Below, in pieces: positions 1 to 10,743 of a stretch of DNA of 64,000 nucleotides (position 1 is the first letter of the stretch; each line of letters starts with the position of its first letter). Both the position numbers and the translations under genes were made by a program. The notes beneath the pieces are model-generated. The model searched no databases, was not told the origin of the DNA, and worked only from the letters and a program-made list of their open reading frames with translations. This stretch comes from Chaetoderma sp. LZ-2023a (taxonomy: Eukaryota; Mollusca; Caudofoveata; Chaetodermatida; Chaetodermatidae): the NCBI GenBank assembly GCA_034401795.1, contig CM067371.1:78157333-78221332 (forward strand), given 5' to 3'.

Positions 1-120
1 CCAGATGGCCACAACGGACTCCCGGTTCAAGAGTTATTGGGTCCATTGTGCCATTGAATACCTGGAATGGTATGCGATCCTTATTGGTGGTGTCCATGAT
101 CATTCGGGACTGGTGCAGTG

Positions 121-702
121 TTAGGCGATCATATATTCAGGGTCGGGTTCCAGCATAGCTATGTGTGTGTTGTTTCCTAACTGTGGTGCGGTGACCCATA
201 CGATTTTCTTATGACAAGTGTCATACAGTGATGATTCTGTTCCAAAGGGTATAGGTCGGCTGTGTATGTCTAATTCCTGCTCTCTGCAATGTATGATGGC
301 TTCACTTGCACCGAGGAAATCAGAACCAAGCAGGGCGTCGTTTTGAATAGAAGCAATGACAACTCGCTGTATGAATTGCATTTCCTCTATCTGTATTACA
401 AGGTTTACTGTACCAGCCATGGGAACATCGGCTCCCATAGCTGTTTGCAAAAATATTTTTGTAGTCCTAAGGGGTGGCTTCTTATAAGATGGGATGCTCT
501 CATACAAGCGTCTGTTAAAAGCGGTGATGGAAGCTCCAGTGTCAACAGTGGCACTGGTGGAAACGCCACAAAACAGACAAGCACACTTATATATTACTTT
601 ACAATGTGCCTGCGGAAGGGTTTCTAATGATACTGTCTGCAGGATTGTTTTTGGTGCAGTATCATCCTGTATATAGTCGGTCTGTTTCCGGATAGCTTCC
701 AT
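121..702 (-). pseudogene. Retropepsin (aspartic protease) domain of the gypsy-type element
   Basis: An open 193-codon stretch encodes one retroviral-type aspartic protease domain. The catalytic triad sits in VDTGAS (about residues 52-57) and the conserved hydrophobic-Gly segment appears as ALLGSDFL near residue 125. Such proteases work as dimers and cut the Gag-Pol polyprotein. The domain is uninterrupted, but the Gag frame to its right is broken, so it is classed as part of a dead element. The apparent start methionine is probably internal to the polyprotein. A domesticated protease (SASPase/DDI1 type) was considered, but the zinc knuckles just upstream on the same strand favour a retroelement. 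Confidence 0.7.
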
Positions 703-763
703 GAGTGCAGTCGCTGGCTGAGTGAGGAAAGGGCCAACCCTTCGTCACTGCTGCTGTGATGAC

Positions 764-1195
764 TTAGGCGAAGATGGAGCTGGGGTAGCAATGGTGGTGT
801 TGTTGATGCTGTTTCTGTGAGTTGGTGTATACAGCAATGCGGTCAGGACTGGTGCGATCACAGATGAGGGATACCTGTGTGAGCCACTTTTTACAATGCA
901 TCATGGGATGTTTGGCTGATGCGCAGAAGAAGCAATGACGTCGCTGTTGTTTTCTGTCCTTCGAATGATGCTTCTGCTTGTGGATCCATGATGCCGAATG
1001 TTGACTTCCGTCTGTGTCACTGCTGCTGCTGAATGTCATGGGTGATGCTGTCAGGCCATGTGAGTTGCAAATCACCAAGGGACACTGGGTGTTAAGTGCT
1101 TTGGCTGTGGGTCGTGGTGCTTGTATAAACGTTGTTTCAGTGGAGTGTGCATCATTGGTACTGACATATAAGAAGCTGGGTGTGAGTGTGTGCAT
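764..1195 (-). pseudogene. Gag/Pol linker segment with a CCHC zinc knuckle
   Basis: A 143-codon minus-strand frame carries CFFCASAKHPMMHC, a clean C-x2-C-x4-H-x4-C zinc knuckle as in retroelement nucleocapsids. The flanks are Ser-, His- and Gln-rich and basic. It lies between the first knuckle and the protease but in a different frame from the capsid-side ORF, so at least one frameshift separates them. Two knuckles in series occur in several gypsy/BEL-type Gag proteins. Beyond the knuckle nothing is recognised. Confidence 0.5.
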
Positions 1196-1383
1196 ACTGT
1201 CGTGTGAGGATGAACTATTGTGTATGCCACCTGACGTTATTGTCTGGAGGCCGCAGTTGAGCCGGGTTGTGAGTGGGCACCGAAGTGACTCTGTAATCAG
1301 TGCCCTCGCTAGTTTAGCGGGGTCTCAGACTGCGGTGTACGTCGGTCAGCGGTAGGAGTTGTTGACGGAGGGTGATTAGGACA

Positions 1384-1908
1384 TCACTTCTTCCAGTGAC
1401 CTGGCTGACCACATCCAAAACATGTGTTTGGTGGCTGTGTAGAAGTCATATTGGTTGCTGGGCGTGTTGTCGACTGTGTGGCGACCGTGGTGCTGATTAT
1501 GGTGACTAAGTTGGTGAGTGCGGGGATCTGTCTGGTTATCTCTTCTAACTTATCATGCATGTTCTGTCTATTGTTATTGTTGTGCAGCTTCCCGTGTCCT
1601 GGGGCATTGTTGTGGCCTCCGCGATGGGATTGGCCACACCCTCTTCCTTTAGATGCATTATTCTGACCAGTGGGTTGTTCCGATTGTGCTTGCGAGTCTG
1701 ATGCTGGTGTAGTTGCGGATGCAATGGTGTTGTTGGTAATGGTGGCGAGGTTCATATCATTCACATCATTTATGGGATGTAGTTGTCGGCGATTATCTTT
1801 CTCCCACTCCAAGAAATTCCCAATTCGAACCGTGGTTGCTGTCAACTGTTGAAGACTACCGTGTTCTATAAGAAATACATTTTCCTTGAGGGCGTGTTCT
1901 CTGCTCAA
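1384..1908 (-). pseudogene. Gag C-terminal capsid and first zinc knuckle, interrupted by a stop
   Basis: This 174-codon frame starts in the capsid C-terminal part, passes through a Gln/Asn/Gly/His-rich basic linker (about residues 75-115) and ends in CFGCGQPGHWKK. The next codon is TGA (1384-1386). The codon after it encodes Cys, so the stop falls inside a C-x2-C-x4-H-x4-C knuckle. That placement shows a nucleocapsid inactivated by point mutation rather than a natural C-terminus. Confidence 0.6.
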
Positions 1909-2220
1909 CGCATCGATGAAAGTGTCTAGATGTAAGTGTGTGATGCCCTCGTGATTCGTGCTAGGGTAGGCACGGATAACTAATCATAGAATATGACTAG
2001 CCAACTCCGGACATGTTTCCCCGGCTCGTCAATGCAAGTTCTTGAGGTGCAGATGACTGGTCTCACTGAAGGCCGTGTCCCCGAATCATTCCGACAATGC
2101 GCTTTCCAACTCTGTGTATGTAGGTACATAATCTGTCCGAAATCTGCCGGGACTTGAAGTGCTTTCCCAGACAGCTTTGCGGCCAGATACTCTCCCATTT
2201 GACGACCCATCCACCGATTT
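1900..2220 (-). pseudogene. Capsid-like Gag fragment with frameshift and stops
   Basis: One frame gives MGEYLAAKLSGKALQV, matching the Gag capsid signature in which a helix ending in L-x-GKAL precedes the start of the next helix. The continuation YVPTYTELESALSE, typical of the following capsid helix, is in another frame and is followed by in-frame stops. The segment joins in order to the knuckle ORF. Assignment rests on pattern recognition of Gag (retrotrans_gag type) and was not checked by alignment. Confidence 0.45.
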
Positions 2221-2328
2221 GTATGACTTATGATCTCAAACGGGACGTTATAATTAGCTCAATCATTCTCCCCACTAAATTCGGGGGGGGGGGGGAAGGA
2301 ATGATCCAGTCATGTCCACGATAAGATG

Positions 2329-3418
2329 CTATGGGCACAAATCCAGGTGGTGGTGCTGGGGAGACTGACATAAATGTGGACGCTGGTCTGCGTGTTGATG
2401 GTGGTGGTGTTGGTGGTGTTTCCTATCGATGTCCCTGATGATGATGCCATGTCCATGAGGGAGATTCTCCTTGGTAGTGTTGTGCGTGATATGTAGGGTG
2501 CGCTGAATACCGCCCTGATGCGGGTCCATAGACGTATATTGGTCTATAGACGGGTGGAAGCATACTATGTAGATGACACGAACGCTCTACTGGATGTTGT
2601 GATGGGTATTCCTCATACAGAGGCGGTGCAGGTGACTGATGGGGGTGGTGTCTGCTGTGTGATGTTCTTCTGGTGTATTGTTGGAAGGGAGGTGCTACAT
2701 CTCCATGCTTGTATCGTGGCACTGATGGATAATACGGTGATGACGTACATACCGGTGGAGATGCGGGAATATGGTACACGAGGTTCTGGCCATTGGTCAG
2801 CATGTGATGACGTTGGCGAACATAATGGTTGTGAAGGAATGGTATGCCCCCGTACGGGTCTGTGTCGTAGTCGACCGCGATCCGGCATAGATGGTGGGTG
2901 CCTATCGCAGATATCCAACAAGGTTATGTATTGAATTCTCGCCTGCAAGGCATTACGGAATGTTCCCTCGTTGATCGCTGAAAACTCGTGTAAAGGTGGT
3001 GCTGGTTGTTCCACACCAGGGAAATTATTAGCATAGTCAGTGAGCACACATGCAGTTCGTCCGTCATATGATGCTACTTCCATGTCTAAGGAGTGAAGAC
3101 TGTCTGATGAATGAGACCGAAACGTGCATGTGTTGAGAGTTGGCATGGGTTCGCTTCTCATTTGAGCCCCACGGACACCACTTGTAGCTTGCGGGGTATG
3201 CGCTGGTCCGTGCTGTTGCTCCACTCCGTGGCACCCCATGTACAGGATGCGTGGGAGGGCTGGTTAGCTACAGGTTTCGGGGTTACGGATCCCGTTTCGC
3301 GACTCTCAGGAAGGGATAATGACTGGCCTCTAGAGCTGGTGGAACGATCATATTCCAGTGGGTCAGTGCGGCCCTTGCCACCGAGATTGAACCTTATGGT
3401 CTCGTCCCAACTGTTCAT
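2329..3418 (-). pseudogene. Gag N-terminal region, Pro/His/Tyr-rich, broken reading frame
   Basis: Three overlapping minus-strand frames (3158-3418, 2613-3239, 2423-2803, with tails to 2329) give one long low-complexity polypeptide: a charged, Ser-rich start at about 3418, then a Pro/His/Tyr-rich part. Gag N-termini of metazoan gypsy elements are often disordered like this. No conserved domain is visible; it is assigned only because it lies upstream of the capsid fragment on the same strand. A run of ten G's at about 2285 interrupts the area. Confidence 0.35.
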
Positions 3419-3429
3419 GTCACCGGTAT

Positions 3430-5690
3430 GTCAGTCCATTAACTAGTCTGGACCTGATGATATAATTAAAAGTAATAACTTATACAAACAATGCTACTCG
3501 TTTGATAGTAAATGGGCAAAAATAATACAGTACATAGAGCCAATCTGGTGTTCTTTCTACGTGGGCTCACCGAAGGTACCACACAGATTCATAAATCCGC
3601 AGCGGTATCCCCACAAGGGAACATCACAACGAGGCTACTTGAATAGTTTAATATAAACCATTTATACCCCTAACACTCTCAAAATATTATTGTTGCGAGA
3701 GGAGAGCCTCGCATGGGCCTCCGTCACAGGAAAATGCCTTCAATGCTGAAGCGGAGGAAAAAAAGCTGGCAAAAAGGGCCACTCTTTTGTTCAAACAAAA
3801 AGCTAAGTGCGGTGGTCAATCCTAGTGAAGCCATAATTAATCTGGTTTACATGAAGATGGGTCAAATGATTTCCAAAGAATTCACAGGTCACCATCTTCT
3901 GTAGGTCCAAATATACTGCATTGGTAGTTGCCGCTTTATTTATGCGCGCCTTCTGCTAAAATCTGACCTACCCTTTAGTTGTTAGATACGTTTCCAAGCT
4001 TTGGCTGCAAGTGGTAGGGATTCCTACCTATCTTTAGACACATACATCCCACTGGTGAAGATGCCCAGCTTCGTCAATGTCACCCCGCATAGCATCTTCC
4101 TCAGAAAGACAGCGTGCATACATGTTACGGAGCGACAGCTTCCGAATCATATGACGATCCAGTCACCATTGTACCACAACCACATATAACATCACTAGGA
4201 CAATTTACAGTTCACATAAGCAATTTTAGAAAGCGCAATAGCATTTATGGTGTGGAGTAAGTGACAGATATCCATCGCCAGTGACCCTGCCGTGAGGGCG
4301 TGGTGGGTTCTAAGACCTCACACAGTCACTATACCGAGTTGGATGGAGATCTGCATCTCGTCCGTCACCCGTGTGTTACGGAATTAACATTTCACCTGCC
4401 ATTAGGGGTAATTTCCAGAATGCCCAGATATGCACTCCAGGCCGGTGTTACATAATAAAATTTCTTTTCGCAGTGCTTCCTACATTGGTAGGGATTTCTA
4501 AACTAACTTGTATCCGAAGATACGGAGGGAAGTGTATGTAAATCAACACTTTAGTTATCACCGTTCGGAAACTCCAATAGTTTTCCAGAGTTGGATCCTG
4601 CCAATGTGTCGATTGGGAGTCCAGCCAATTATTAAGCCATGTGGCTGGAGGAGCGCAGAAAGAGACAATCGCTCGATATTAATAAGAAGCCCTTAAGGTA
4701 ATTGGCCAATTTTACACAATCTAGCCGGTGTGTGGTGTTACATATCCACTACAGCCGGAAAAAGAGGCATACACAATGTGTCTCTTATGGAGAGATTGTC
4801 ACTAACTACTTTAAACCTATCCTATCGAGCTAGAATAGCCAGGTTTAGTCGGTCACATATCAGGCTCGAGCATGGTGAGCATGATCAATGACCTCAGTGC
4901 AAAATTGATGCTGGGGGAATATAGTGATGTGGATATAATGTTGATGTTTAGTATTACCTAGCGTACTGCATCCTAGAGTCTTTATATATAAACAAAACAG
5001 AATAACTAGGATGGCTACTTGCCATATACATAACTAACTAATACAGTGCTGACAGCATATCAGGTCATACGACCTTATGGTGCTTGTTAGTTGCAAGAAC
5101 ATGGAAATAAAGATAATGTATCCAGTATGAAACAGAAAGTATAAAAATGCGGTCTTTAAGACCGGGTAGGTACCTATTAGTCATCAGTACCTAGTACGGA
5201 AATACTGAAATGTACAATAGTATAGTTACTTGAGTACCTATTGGTCATCGCTACAAAAGAGTTCATAAATCACGGAAATTGATACGCTACAGTTGAGTAG
5301 TGCGAGATGGCACGATTCCGAATGGAGGGAAGATTTCTGCAAGCAAACTGTTGATGCGGCTCACTCTCAAGATGGTGAAGAAGAACAGTTATAGAAAGAT
5401 GTCCATTAGATAGTCAGAATAACCGATACATAAATTTACACAGTGTGTTATAAAGTTTCCGTCCGGCGATGGTAGTTTGAAAGTTGCCCATTAACAAGGA
5501 GGGCTACAGTTGTAATTAAATAAGCATGTACATTAGACTGGGTACATGGTGCGGGATACGTCGCGTAGCTCTTGCGATGCACCGAGCAGAGTCCCACCAG
5601 ACTGTGGTCTAAAGGTTAATTAACACACGCGACATGCTGAACGGAAGTTTGATACCACTTTTCAGTGTGGTCCGGAAGATCCACCAAGAA
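3430..5690. other. No recognisable gene; possible retroelement leader or flank
   Basis: Both strands show only short chance ORFs of about 60 codons. Two loosely similar segments contain GGTAGGGATT (about 4012 and 4480). No transposon termini, tRNA or splice-bounded exon was recognised. If the LTR-like block at 5.7-6.0 kb belongs to the gypsy-type element, this is its untranslated leader. Confidence 0.4.
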
Positions 5691-5727
5691 TCACCTTGGC
5701 TTTGGAAAAAGGGAGTTCTTATATTAA

Positions 5728-6022
5728 TTTATTTTGCCACTGGATGGCCGTCCGGGAGCTTCCAAAATTCCTATCACGGATGTCCAAGACTCCTCACCAG
5801 CACAGGAGATCTCAATTCCGAATGGCACTGCTGTGGCGTAGGTACCACAGTCAGTTAGCAGTTCTCCCATGTCTTGCACTGCGCTTGTCCAGCAGTCTTG
5901 CTGACTGTGTCGGCTTCCACGCCGAAGTGTTCTCGATTCCCGATTTCTGGCTCCTTTTATACTACTCGTGACTTCAGAGGCAGAATGCTCCAGCCAATCA
6001 GCGTGAAAGCAGTAGCCAATCA
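5728..6022 (-). promoter_or_regulatory. LTR-like promoter: two CCAAT boxes, TATA box and polyA signal
   Basis: On the minus strand two inverted CCAAT boxes (CCAATCA on the plus strand at 5994-6000 and 6016-6022) lie about 35-60 bp upstream of TATAAAAG (5954-5961). A polyadenylation hexamer AATAAA follows about 220 bp downstream (5728-5733). Promoter followed by polyA signal within 300 bp is the U3-R-U5 layout of an LTR. It points towards the Gag remnants. The TG...CA ends were not located. Confidence 0.5.
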
Positions 6023-6099
6023 GCGTGCAGCTAGAAATGGTGACGTGGTGATCACATGAACACCGCATTCCTCATTCATTTAATACATACACGTGATTA

Positions 6100-6640
6100 C
6101 GACGTCAAAGCAATATTTTGAAAATAATTTAAGTGAGCCATTTAACCATAACTCGACCATTTCCATACTGATTTTAAACAGGTAAAAAGTTCTGAAATCC
6201 TCGTTTCTTTCCGGTCCTGAGTGCTACCAAGAACGACGAGAATAGTGTGATTTGAAGAAATCACCAGTACCAACTCGGTACACTATAAGCATACACTCTC
6301 TCCCAATACTGACACGTGTTGCCAGGGAAGCTCTGATGCGTGCATGTGCGCTACACGTTCTTACGGTTTAGCCGTTTTAACGAAACCTTTCTCATAAGGC
6401 TTTATACACGTGTACTATCCTACTCAGGGGGGAGTGCTTGGAACATAGCCAGAGCGGTCGTCCCATACCCAACCTAGCTGGAACGGTTTGTACCCGTCCG
6501 GTCAATCCGTGCTACACATCTAAAACGAGATGATGGCACAATAACCAGATCTGACTGAAAAAAAGCAGACAAGCTGAACTGATACTTGACAAGTGTCTTC
6601 ACGAGAGAGGATACCACAATAAAACCTATTCTTAGGATCT
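6100..6640. other. No recognisable feature
   Basis: Non-coding on both strands as far as can be seen. It may include U3 of the LTR-like block to its left. Confidence 0.4.
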
Positions 6641-6654
6641 AATGTGAACCTCAA

Positions 6655-6810
6655 CATTGGATCAAATCGTAGTTAAGGAAGAACATGTATCTAAAAGTTT
6701 AGATAACCTCAAAGTCGCAATGACAAGATGAATCACACCACGAGTTCTGAAGGATACAATTAAGCTTATTGCCAAACCACTGACAATACTCTTTAAAGCA
6801 GATTATAAAG
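6655..6810 (+). pseudogene. Short reverse-transcriptase fragment of a different LINE
   Basis: Reading through one stop, this piece encodes ITPRVLKDTIKLIAKPLTI, which matches the RT segment normally reading hPRVLKxxxxxIAxPLTxLF in CR1/Jockey-group elements. It runs directly into sequence from the endonuclease-RT linker of the next LINE, which lies upstream of RT in such proteins. The order is therefore wrong for a single element, and this is a separate truncated insertion or a template-switch junction. Confidence 0.5.
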
Positions 6811-7267
6811 CTATAATCAATTTCTTAAATATAGACTGGAACACACACCTAAAAGAAATAAACGATATTAATGATATGTGGCAGACCATATTTGGAATGT
6901 GTCAAGAAGCTGAAAATAAATTTATTCCTAAAAGAACAATAAAAAACAAAAGTCACAAATATCCTCTTGACCAAACTACAAGAACCAAAATAAACAGGAA
7001 GAAACGACTATGCAAAAAATATATTGATACAGGCGGTACCCTTAATGTATATGATGAATATTGTATAACAAGAAACTAGGTTCGAAGAGAACGAGAAAAG
7101 CACAGAAACAATATGAGAAAAATATTTCTATATCAGCCAAAAATAACCCCAAGAAGTTTTGGAACCATGTGCAATCCAAGACTAAATTCAGATCGGGTAT
7201 TCCAGATCTGCAAATACCTAGTGGCATTGATCATGATATGGAAGTGTCATTTACAAAAAAATTATAA

Positions 7268-8238
7268 AGAGAAGGCAGACATTCTAGCCAGCTATTTCAG
7301 ATCAGGATTTACAATAGAACCTGAAGATGATTCCCAAACTATTCCTTGTAGAGCTCACATGCCAATGGGTAGGCCTACATTAAAGATCACACCTGAAATT
7401 GTAAGAAAGAAACGTGTGAATCTCAACACTTCTAAGTCACCTGGGCCTGAAAAACTCCATCCAAGATTCCTTTATGAACTAAGCTACGAACTAAGCCTGC
7501 CACTACCAATTCTTTTTAATAAATCACTAAGCCTGGGAACATTACCACAAAGCTGGTTAAATGCAAACATTACACCAATTTTCAAAAAAGGAGATAAAAC
7601 TAAACCAGACAATTACCGTCCAATTAGCTTAACATCTGTTGTTTGTAAAATAATGGAATCTGTTATCAAAGACACGATTATGGAACATCTTAGGATTAAT
7701 AATATGCTATCAGAAAAACAGTATGGTTTTATAAGCGGCTGATCAACAGTTCTCCAACTTTTGACTGTTCTTGAAAAATGGCTACTCACTCTGGACAAGG
7801 TGGGTATGATTGATGTGATTTACTGCGACGTCATGAAAGCATTTGATAAGGTTCCACATAAACGTCTAATTAAAAAACTAACTGCATATGGCATAGAAGG
7901 TAATTTGTTAAACTGGATCCAATCCTTTCTAACCGGAAGGCAGCAACAAGTAGTTATAAATGGAATCATATCTAAACCAACAGACGTAACAAGCGGTATA
8001 CCACAGGGCTCAGTTTTAGGGCCATTATTGTTTATAATTTACATTAATGATCTTCCTGATGTAATCAGTAGTGGGTCTGAGATCTTTTTATTTGCAGATG
8101 ACACTAAGCTCTTTAGATCAATCTTCAACCCAAAAGATTGCGACACCCTGCAAAATGATATTATCTCTATGTGTTCATGGACTGATAATTCATTATTGAG
8201 GTTCCACCCAGATAAATGCAAAAGTATGCGAATATCTA
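7268..8238 (+). pseudogene. Reverse transcriptase domain of LINE copy A
   Basis: Conserved RT blocks appear in order: KSPGPEKLHP, NANITPIFKKGDKTKPDNYR, the first catalytic Asp in DVMKAFDKVPH, GIPQGSVLGPLLFIIYINDL and the FADD motif in LFADDTKLF. All three catalytic aspartates are present, but a TGA at 7740-7742 interrupts the frame. RTs of this group copy the element's RNA at a nicked target. The frame stops artificially at 8258 inside the Tc1 terminus; the authentic frame resumes at 9899. Confidence 0.85.
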
Positions 8239-9898
8239 TACACCTGTGCAAAAGTTAAGCACCACCCTATTTTTACGCACATGCGAGGGTATATTCATGT
8301 GCTATGAAGAGAGCAATAGCATAAACATTTATGTACCCATCCATCTTAGTGCAAGAGGTAATAATGCAACTAGAGGAATGCTGATTATGATGGTGGGGAA
8401 ACACTGTATGTTTTTGTTTGAACTTGAAAACGAGGCCTGGATATGGTTACGTTGACACAGCTGACAACTATTGCCCTACAGTTGACACACGTGGCTAGAT
8501 TGCCATTAATGGTGTCTGAAAACGAAGTTTAACATCTGTGCACGAGTTTGAGACTGTCATTATTAATACCGGGTATATCCACCTTGTGCCTGGATGACGG
8601 CCTGGACACGACGTCTCATGCTGGTCACCAACCGACTGATACGCCATTGTGGTATTCGTTGCCATTCAAGATGGAGTGTGTCTGTTAATTCCTGTAGGTT
8701 CTGCACAGGAGGATCCCTCCTTCTCACCATGTTTCCCAGAATGTCCCAGATATGCTCAATAGGGTTCATGTCAGGGCTCCTTGCTGGCCATGGTAGGGTT
8801 TCGATGGCATTCTGGCGGAGGTATTCATGCACAGCTCTAGCACGATGTGGTCGGGCGTTGTCATCCATGAATATAGGGTGGGTTCCAGGTGCATGATTTA
8901 CAAAATGAGGGACCACAACTCTATCCAGTATGGAATCTTGATATCTTTGTCCATTTAGTGTTCCAGGTACAGTCAACAGATCCAGCTTACAATCAAATGA
9001 GATGCACCCCCATATCATAACGGAACCTCCACCAAATGGAACTTCTTCCATGATGTTACGTTGGTCGTACGCCGTGCGTCTGCACCTCCATACACGAGTT
9101 CGACCATCTGTGGCATGAAGCAGGAACCGACTTTCATCGGACCAGTGTACCCGTCTCCAGGATCTCATGTTCCAGTGTCTTCTTTCGTTGCACCACCTCA
9201 GACGCTCCTCTTTGTGGTGTGCAGTGAGGAGAGGACGTCTGACAGGTCTCCTAGCTTTCATGCCAGCAGCATACAGTCTCCTTTTGACGGTAGACATTGA
9301 CACTCTATTGCGCGTTTCCCATTGCTGGCTGAGCACTCTGCTGTTGGTGAATGGAGATCTCCTAACAAGGCGTACCAGGGCTCGATCATCACGGGCAGTA
9401 GTCTTCTTCGGTCTTCCAGATCTAGGCCTGTCCTTCACCTCGTTAGTTTGCCCATGTTTTGCAATCAAACGACTGATTACAGTATGGTTAATGTTCAGCT
9501 GTCTGCCAATCTCTCTGCATGACATACCAGTGGTATGCATGCCTATGATTTGCCATTTCACACGATCACTTAACCTTCGTCTTGCCATAGTGGTTCACAA
9601 TCAAGAGCTAATTCTCTCTGTACAAATAAACCACGGTCATGAACACAAAATTCCTAATCTTGTCGCCTAAATCTGTATGTAATGTTCTACACCTCAAACT
9701 GGACTTTTACATAACTGAACACGTGTGCTGTTTCCCGCCACGCACGGACATCAAGCGGCGTGAAGTCATGCATGCATGTGCATTTCGTACTTGGAATTAT
9801 GTCAGCTAACGCGGGGACAAAAAGTATGGCAGCCTAGTTGTACCATCATGTTTCTACGTTCTATTGTTTTGCTGGTGCTTAACTTTTGCACAGGTGTA
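8239..9898 (-). mobile_element. Tc1-like DNA transposon, full-length copy 1
   Basis: The 1660-bp element has perfect 26-bp terminal inverted repeats (8239-8264 and 9873-9898), starting TACACCTGTGCAAAAG, and TA target duplications at 8237-8238 and 9899-9900. It carries a transposase gene on the minus strand. It sits inside LINE copy A, whose reading frame is restored when the element and one TA are removed. A near-identical copy lies at 38838-40354. Confidence 0.95.
8563..9588 (-). CDS. Tc1-like transposase, apparently intact
   Basis: This 341-residue protein is the usual size for Tc1/mariner transposases. The N-terminus holds paired helix-turn-helix domains (about residues 1-110) joined by a GRPKK linker near 58-62, which bind the inverted repeats. 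The catalytic DDE domain has Asp151 in HWSDESRF, Asp243 in MDDNARPH and Glu278 in SPDMNPIEH. The spacing between the last two is 34 residues, i.e. DD34E, typical of the Tc1 group. There are no internal stops or frameshifts. It cuts and pastes the element into TA sites. The start is the first ATG of the frame, matching the family's short N-terminus. Activity cannot be judged from sequence, but no inactivating lesion is seen. Confidence 0.93.
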   Translation of the reverse strand: MARRRLSDRVKWQIIGMHTTGMSCREIGRQLNINHTVISRLIAKHGQTNEVKDRPRSGRPKKTTARDDRALVRLVRRSPFTNSRVLSQQWETRNRVSMSTVKRRLYAAGMKARRPVRRPLLTAHHKEERLRWCNERRHWNMRSWRRVHWSDESRFLLHATDGRTRVWRCRRTAYDQRNIMEEVPFGGGSVMIWGCISFDCKLDLLTVPGTLNGQRYQDSILDRVVVPHFVNHAPGTHPIFMDDNARPHRARAVHEYLRQNAIETLPWPARSPDMNPIEHIWDILGNMVRRRDPPVQNLQELTDTLHLEWQRIPQWRISRLVTSMRRRVQAVIQAQGGYTRY

Positions 9899-10628
9899 TA
9901 TAAGAAAAACATCTACACACACTTATACAATGTAATTTAATAACCATACTCTAGCACATTCGTCTAATGAAAAAGATATAGGTGTCATAATAGACGATAA
10001 ACTATGCTTCGATGAACATATAAACAGGAAAATAAGTAAATCTAACCAAATAATGGGACAAATAATTAGGAGAACATTTGACTATCTAGATAAATAAAAC
10101 TTTAAGCATCTTTACAAATCTCTTGTTAGGCCACATATTGAATACGCTAATGTGGTTTGGGCTCCGTATCTGAAAAAGCACATAAATGCAATCGAAAATG
10201 TCCAAAGACGGGCAACCAAACTTGTTCCTGGTATTGGCAATCTACCATATCATGTACGCCTCCAAAAGTTAAAATTCCCAACATTAGCATTTAGAAGATT
10301 GTGTGGCGACATGATCGAGTTATATAAAATTCTTAGCAATAAATATGACCAAGTTACTACTGACCTTATTGATAGACAAGACACAAATAGCATAACTCGA
10401 GGTCACAGCCTAAAAATTAAGAAAATAAGACCAAGACTCAATATACGAAAGTTTTCTTTTCCATTGCACTGTACTGATCAATAGAATAAACTACCTGAAT
10501 CCGTTATCAGTGCCCCCTCAGTGAATTCTTTCAAATCTAGACTAGACAAGCAATGGGAAAGCGATCCATTGCGCTATAACTACGATTGTGAACCCATCTG
10601 TAATATTTATACTCCAAAATCATTATAA
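9899..10628 (+). pseudogene. C-terminal part of LINE copy A after the Tc1 insertion
   Basis: Continues the copy-A protein: GVIIDDKLCFDEHI, SLVRPHIEYANVVWAPYL, ENVQRRATKLVPGI, SITRGHSLKIKK and KLPESVISAPSVNSFKSRLD are the usual C-terminal signatures of CR1/Jockey-type RT proteins. Stops at about 9945, 10096 and 10482 break the frame; at the last, TAG replaces the Trp of the common QWNKLP motif. The protein ends near 10628. Confidence 0.8.
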
Positions 10629-10743
10629 CATAGCCAATGTATAATTGTTAATAATAACTTAATAAACTTAAAATGAACCAAAAATATATGCATCCCATTC
10701 CTGACGTTAGAGGCTTGTTGACGCCTGTTGTCAGTAGACCTCA

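Larger units (their letters stand above)
1..6100 (-). mobile_element. Decayed Ty3/gypsy-type LTR retroelement, 5' half
   Basis: Minus-strand pieces lie in the order expected for an LTR retrotransposon: a leader with an LTR-like promoter (about 5.7-6.0 kb), Pro/His-rich Gag N-terminus (2.3-3.4 kb), capsid-like segment (1.9-2.2 kb), zinc knuckle (about 1.4 kb), second knuckle (about 0.9 kb) and retropepsin (0.12-0.7 kb). Reverse transcriptase and integrase would lie left of the window. The reading frame changes several times and contains stops, so this copy is not functional. The LTR limits and primer-binding site could not be fixed, and the 2 kb between the LTR-like block and Gag is unusually long. 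The right boundary is therefore approximate, and the LTR could belong to another insertion. Confidence 0.6.
6815..10640 (+). mobile_element. 5'-truncated CR1/Jockey-group LINE (copy A), split by a Tc1 element
   Basis: Plus-strand non-LTR retrotransposon containing the endonuclease-RT linker, the RT domain and the C-terminal region; the endonuclease is missing. The coding parts are 6815-8238 and 9899-10628, separated by the Tc1-like transposon. Removing that insert and one TA copy rejoins the frame. The element is dead: frameshifts near 7070 and 7265, TGA at 7741 (likely a CGA arginine codon mutated at CpG), and stops after about 9945 and 10095. It ends with AATAAA-like A-rich sequence near 10660; no clear target duplication was found. 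Confidence 0.85.

Noticed and set aside
3540-3640. tRNA-like 3' end (ATAAATCCGCAGCGGTATCC with CCA) as a primer-binding site
   Set aside because: No full tRNA match can be asserted and it is far from the LTR-like block.
5634-5665. TGGTATCAAAC on the minus strand as primer-binding site
   Set aside because: Resembles a primer-binding site start, but the adjoining bases do not show an LTR end in CA; left undecided.
5724-6068. 114-codon minus-strand ORF in the LTR-like block
   Set aside because: Overlaps the TATA box and CCAAT boxes; composition not protein-like.
9167-9670. 167-codon plus-strand ORF opposite the Tc1 transposase (and its twin at 39622-40125)
   Set aside because: Antisense shadow of the transposase; no recognisable domain and same coordinates relative to both copies.
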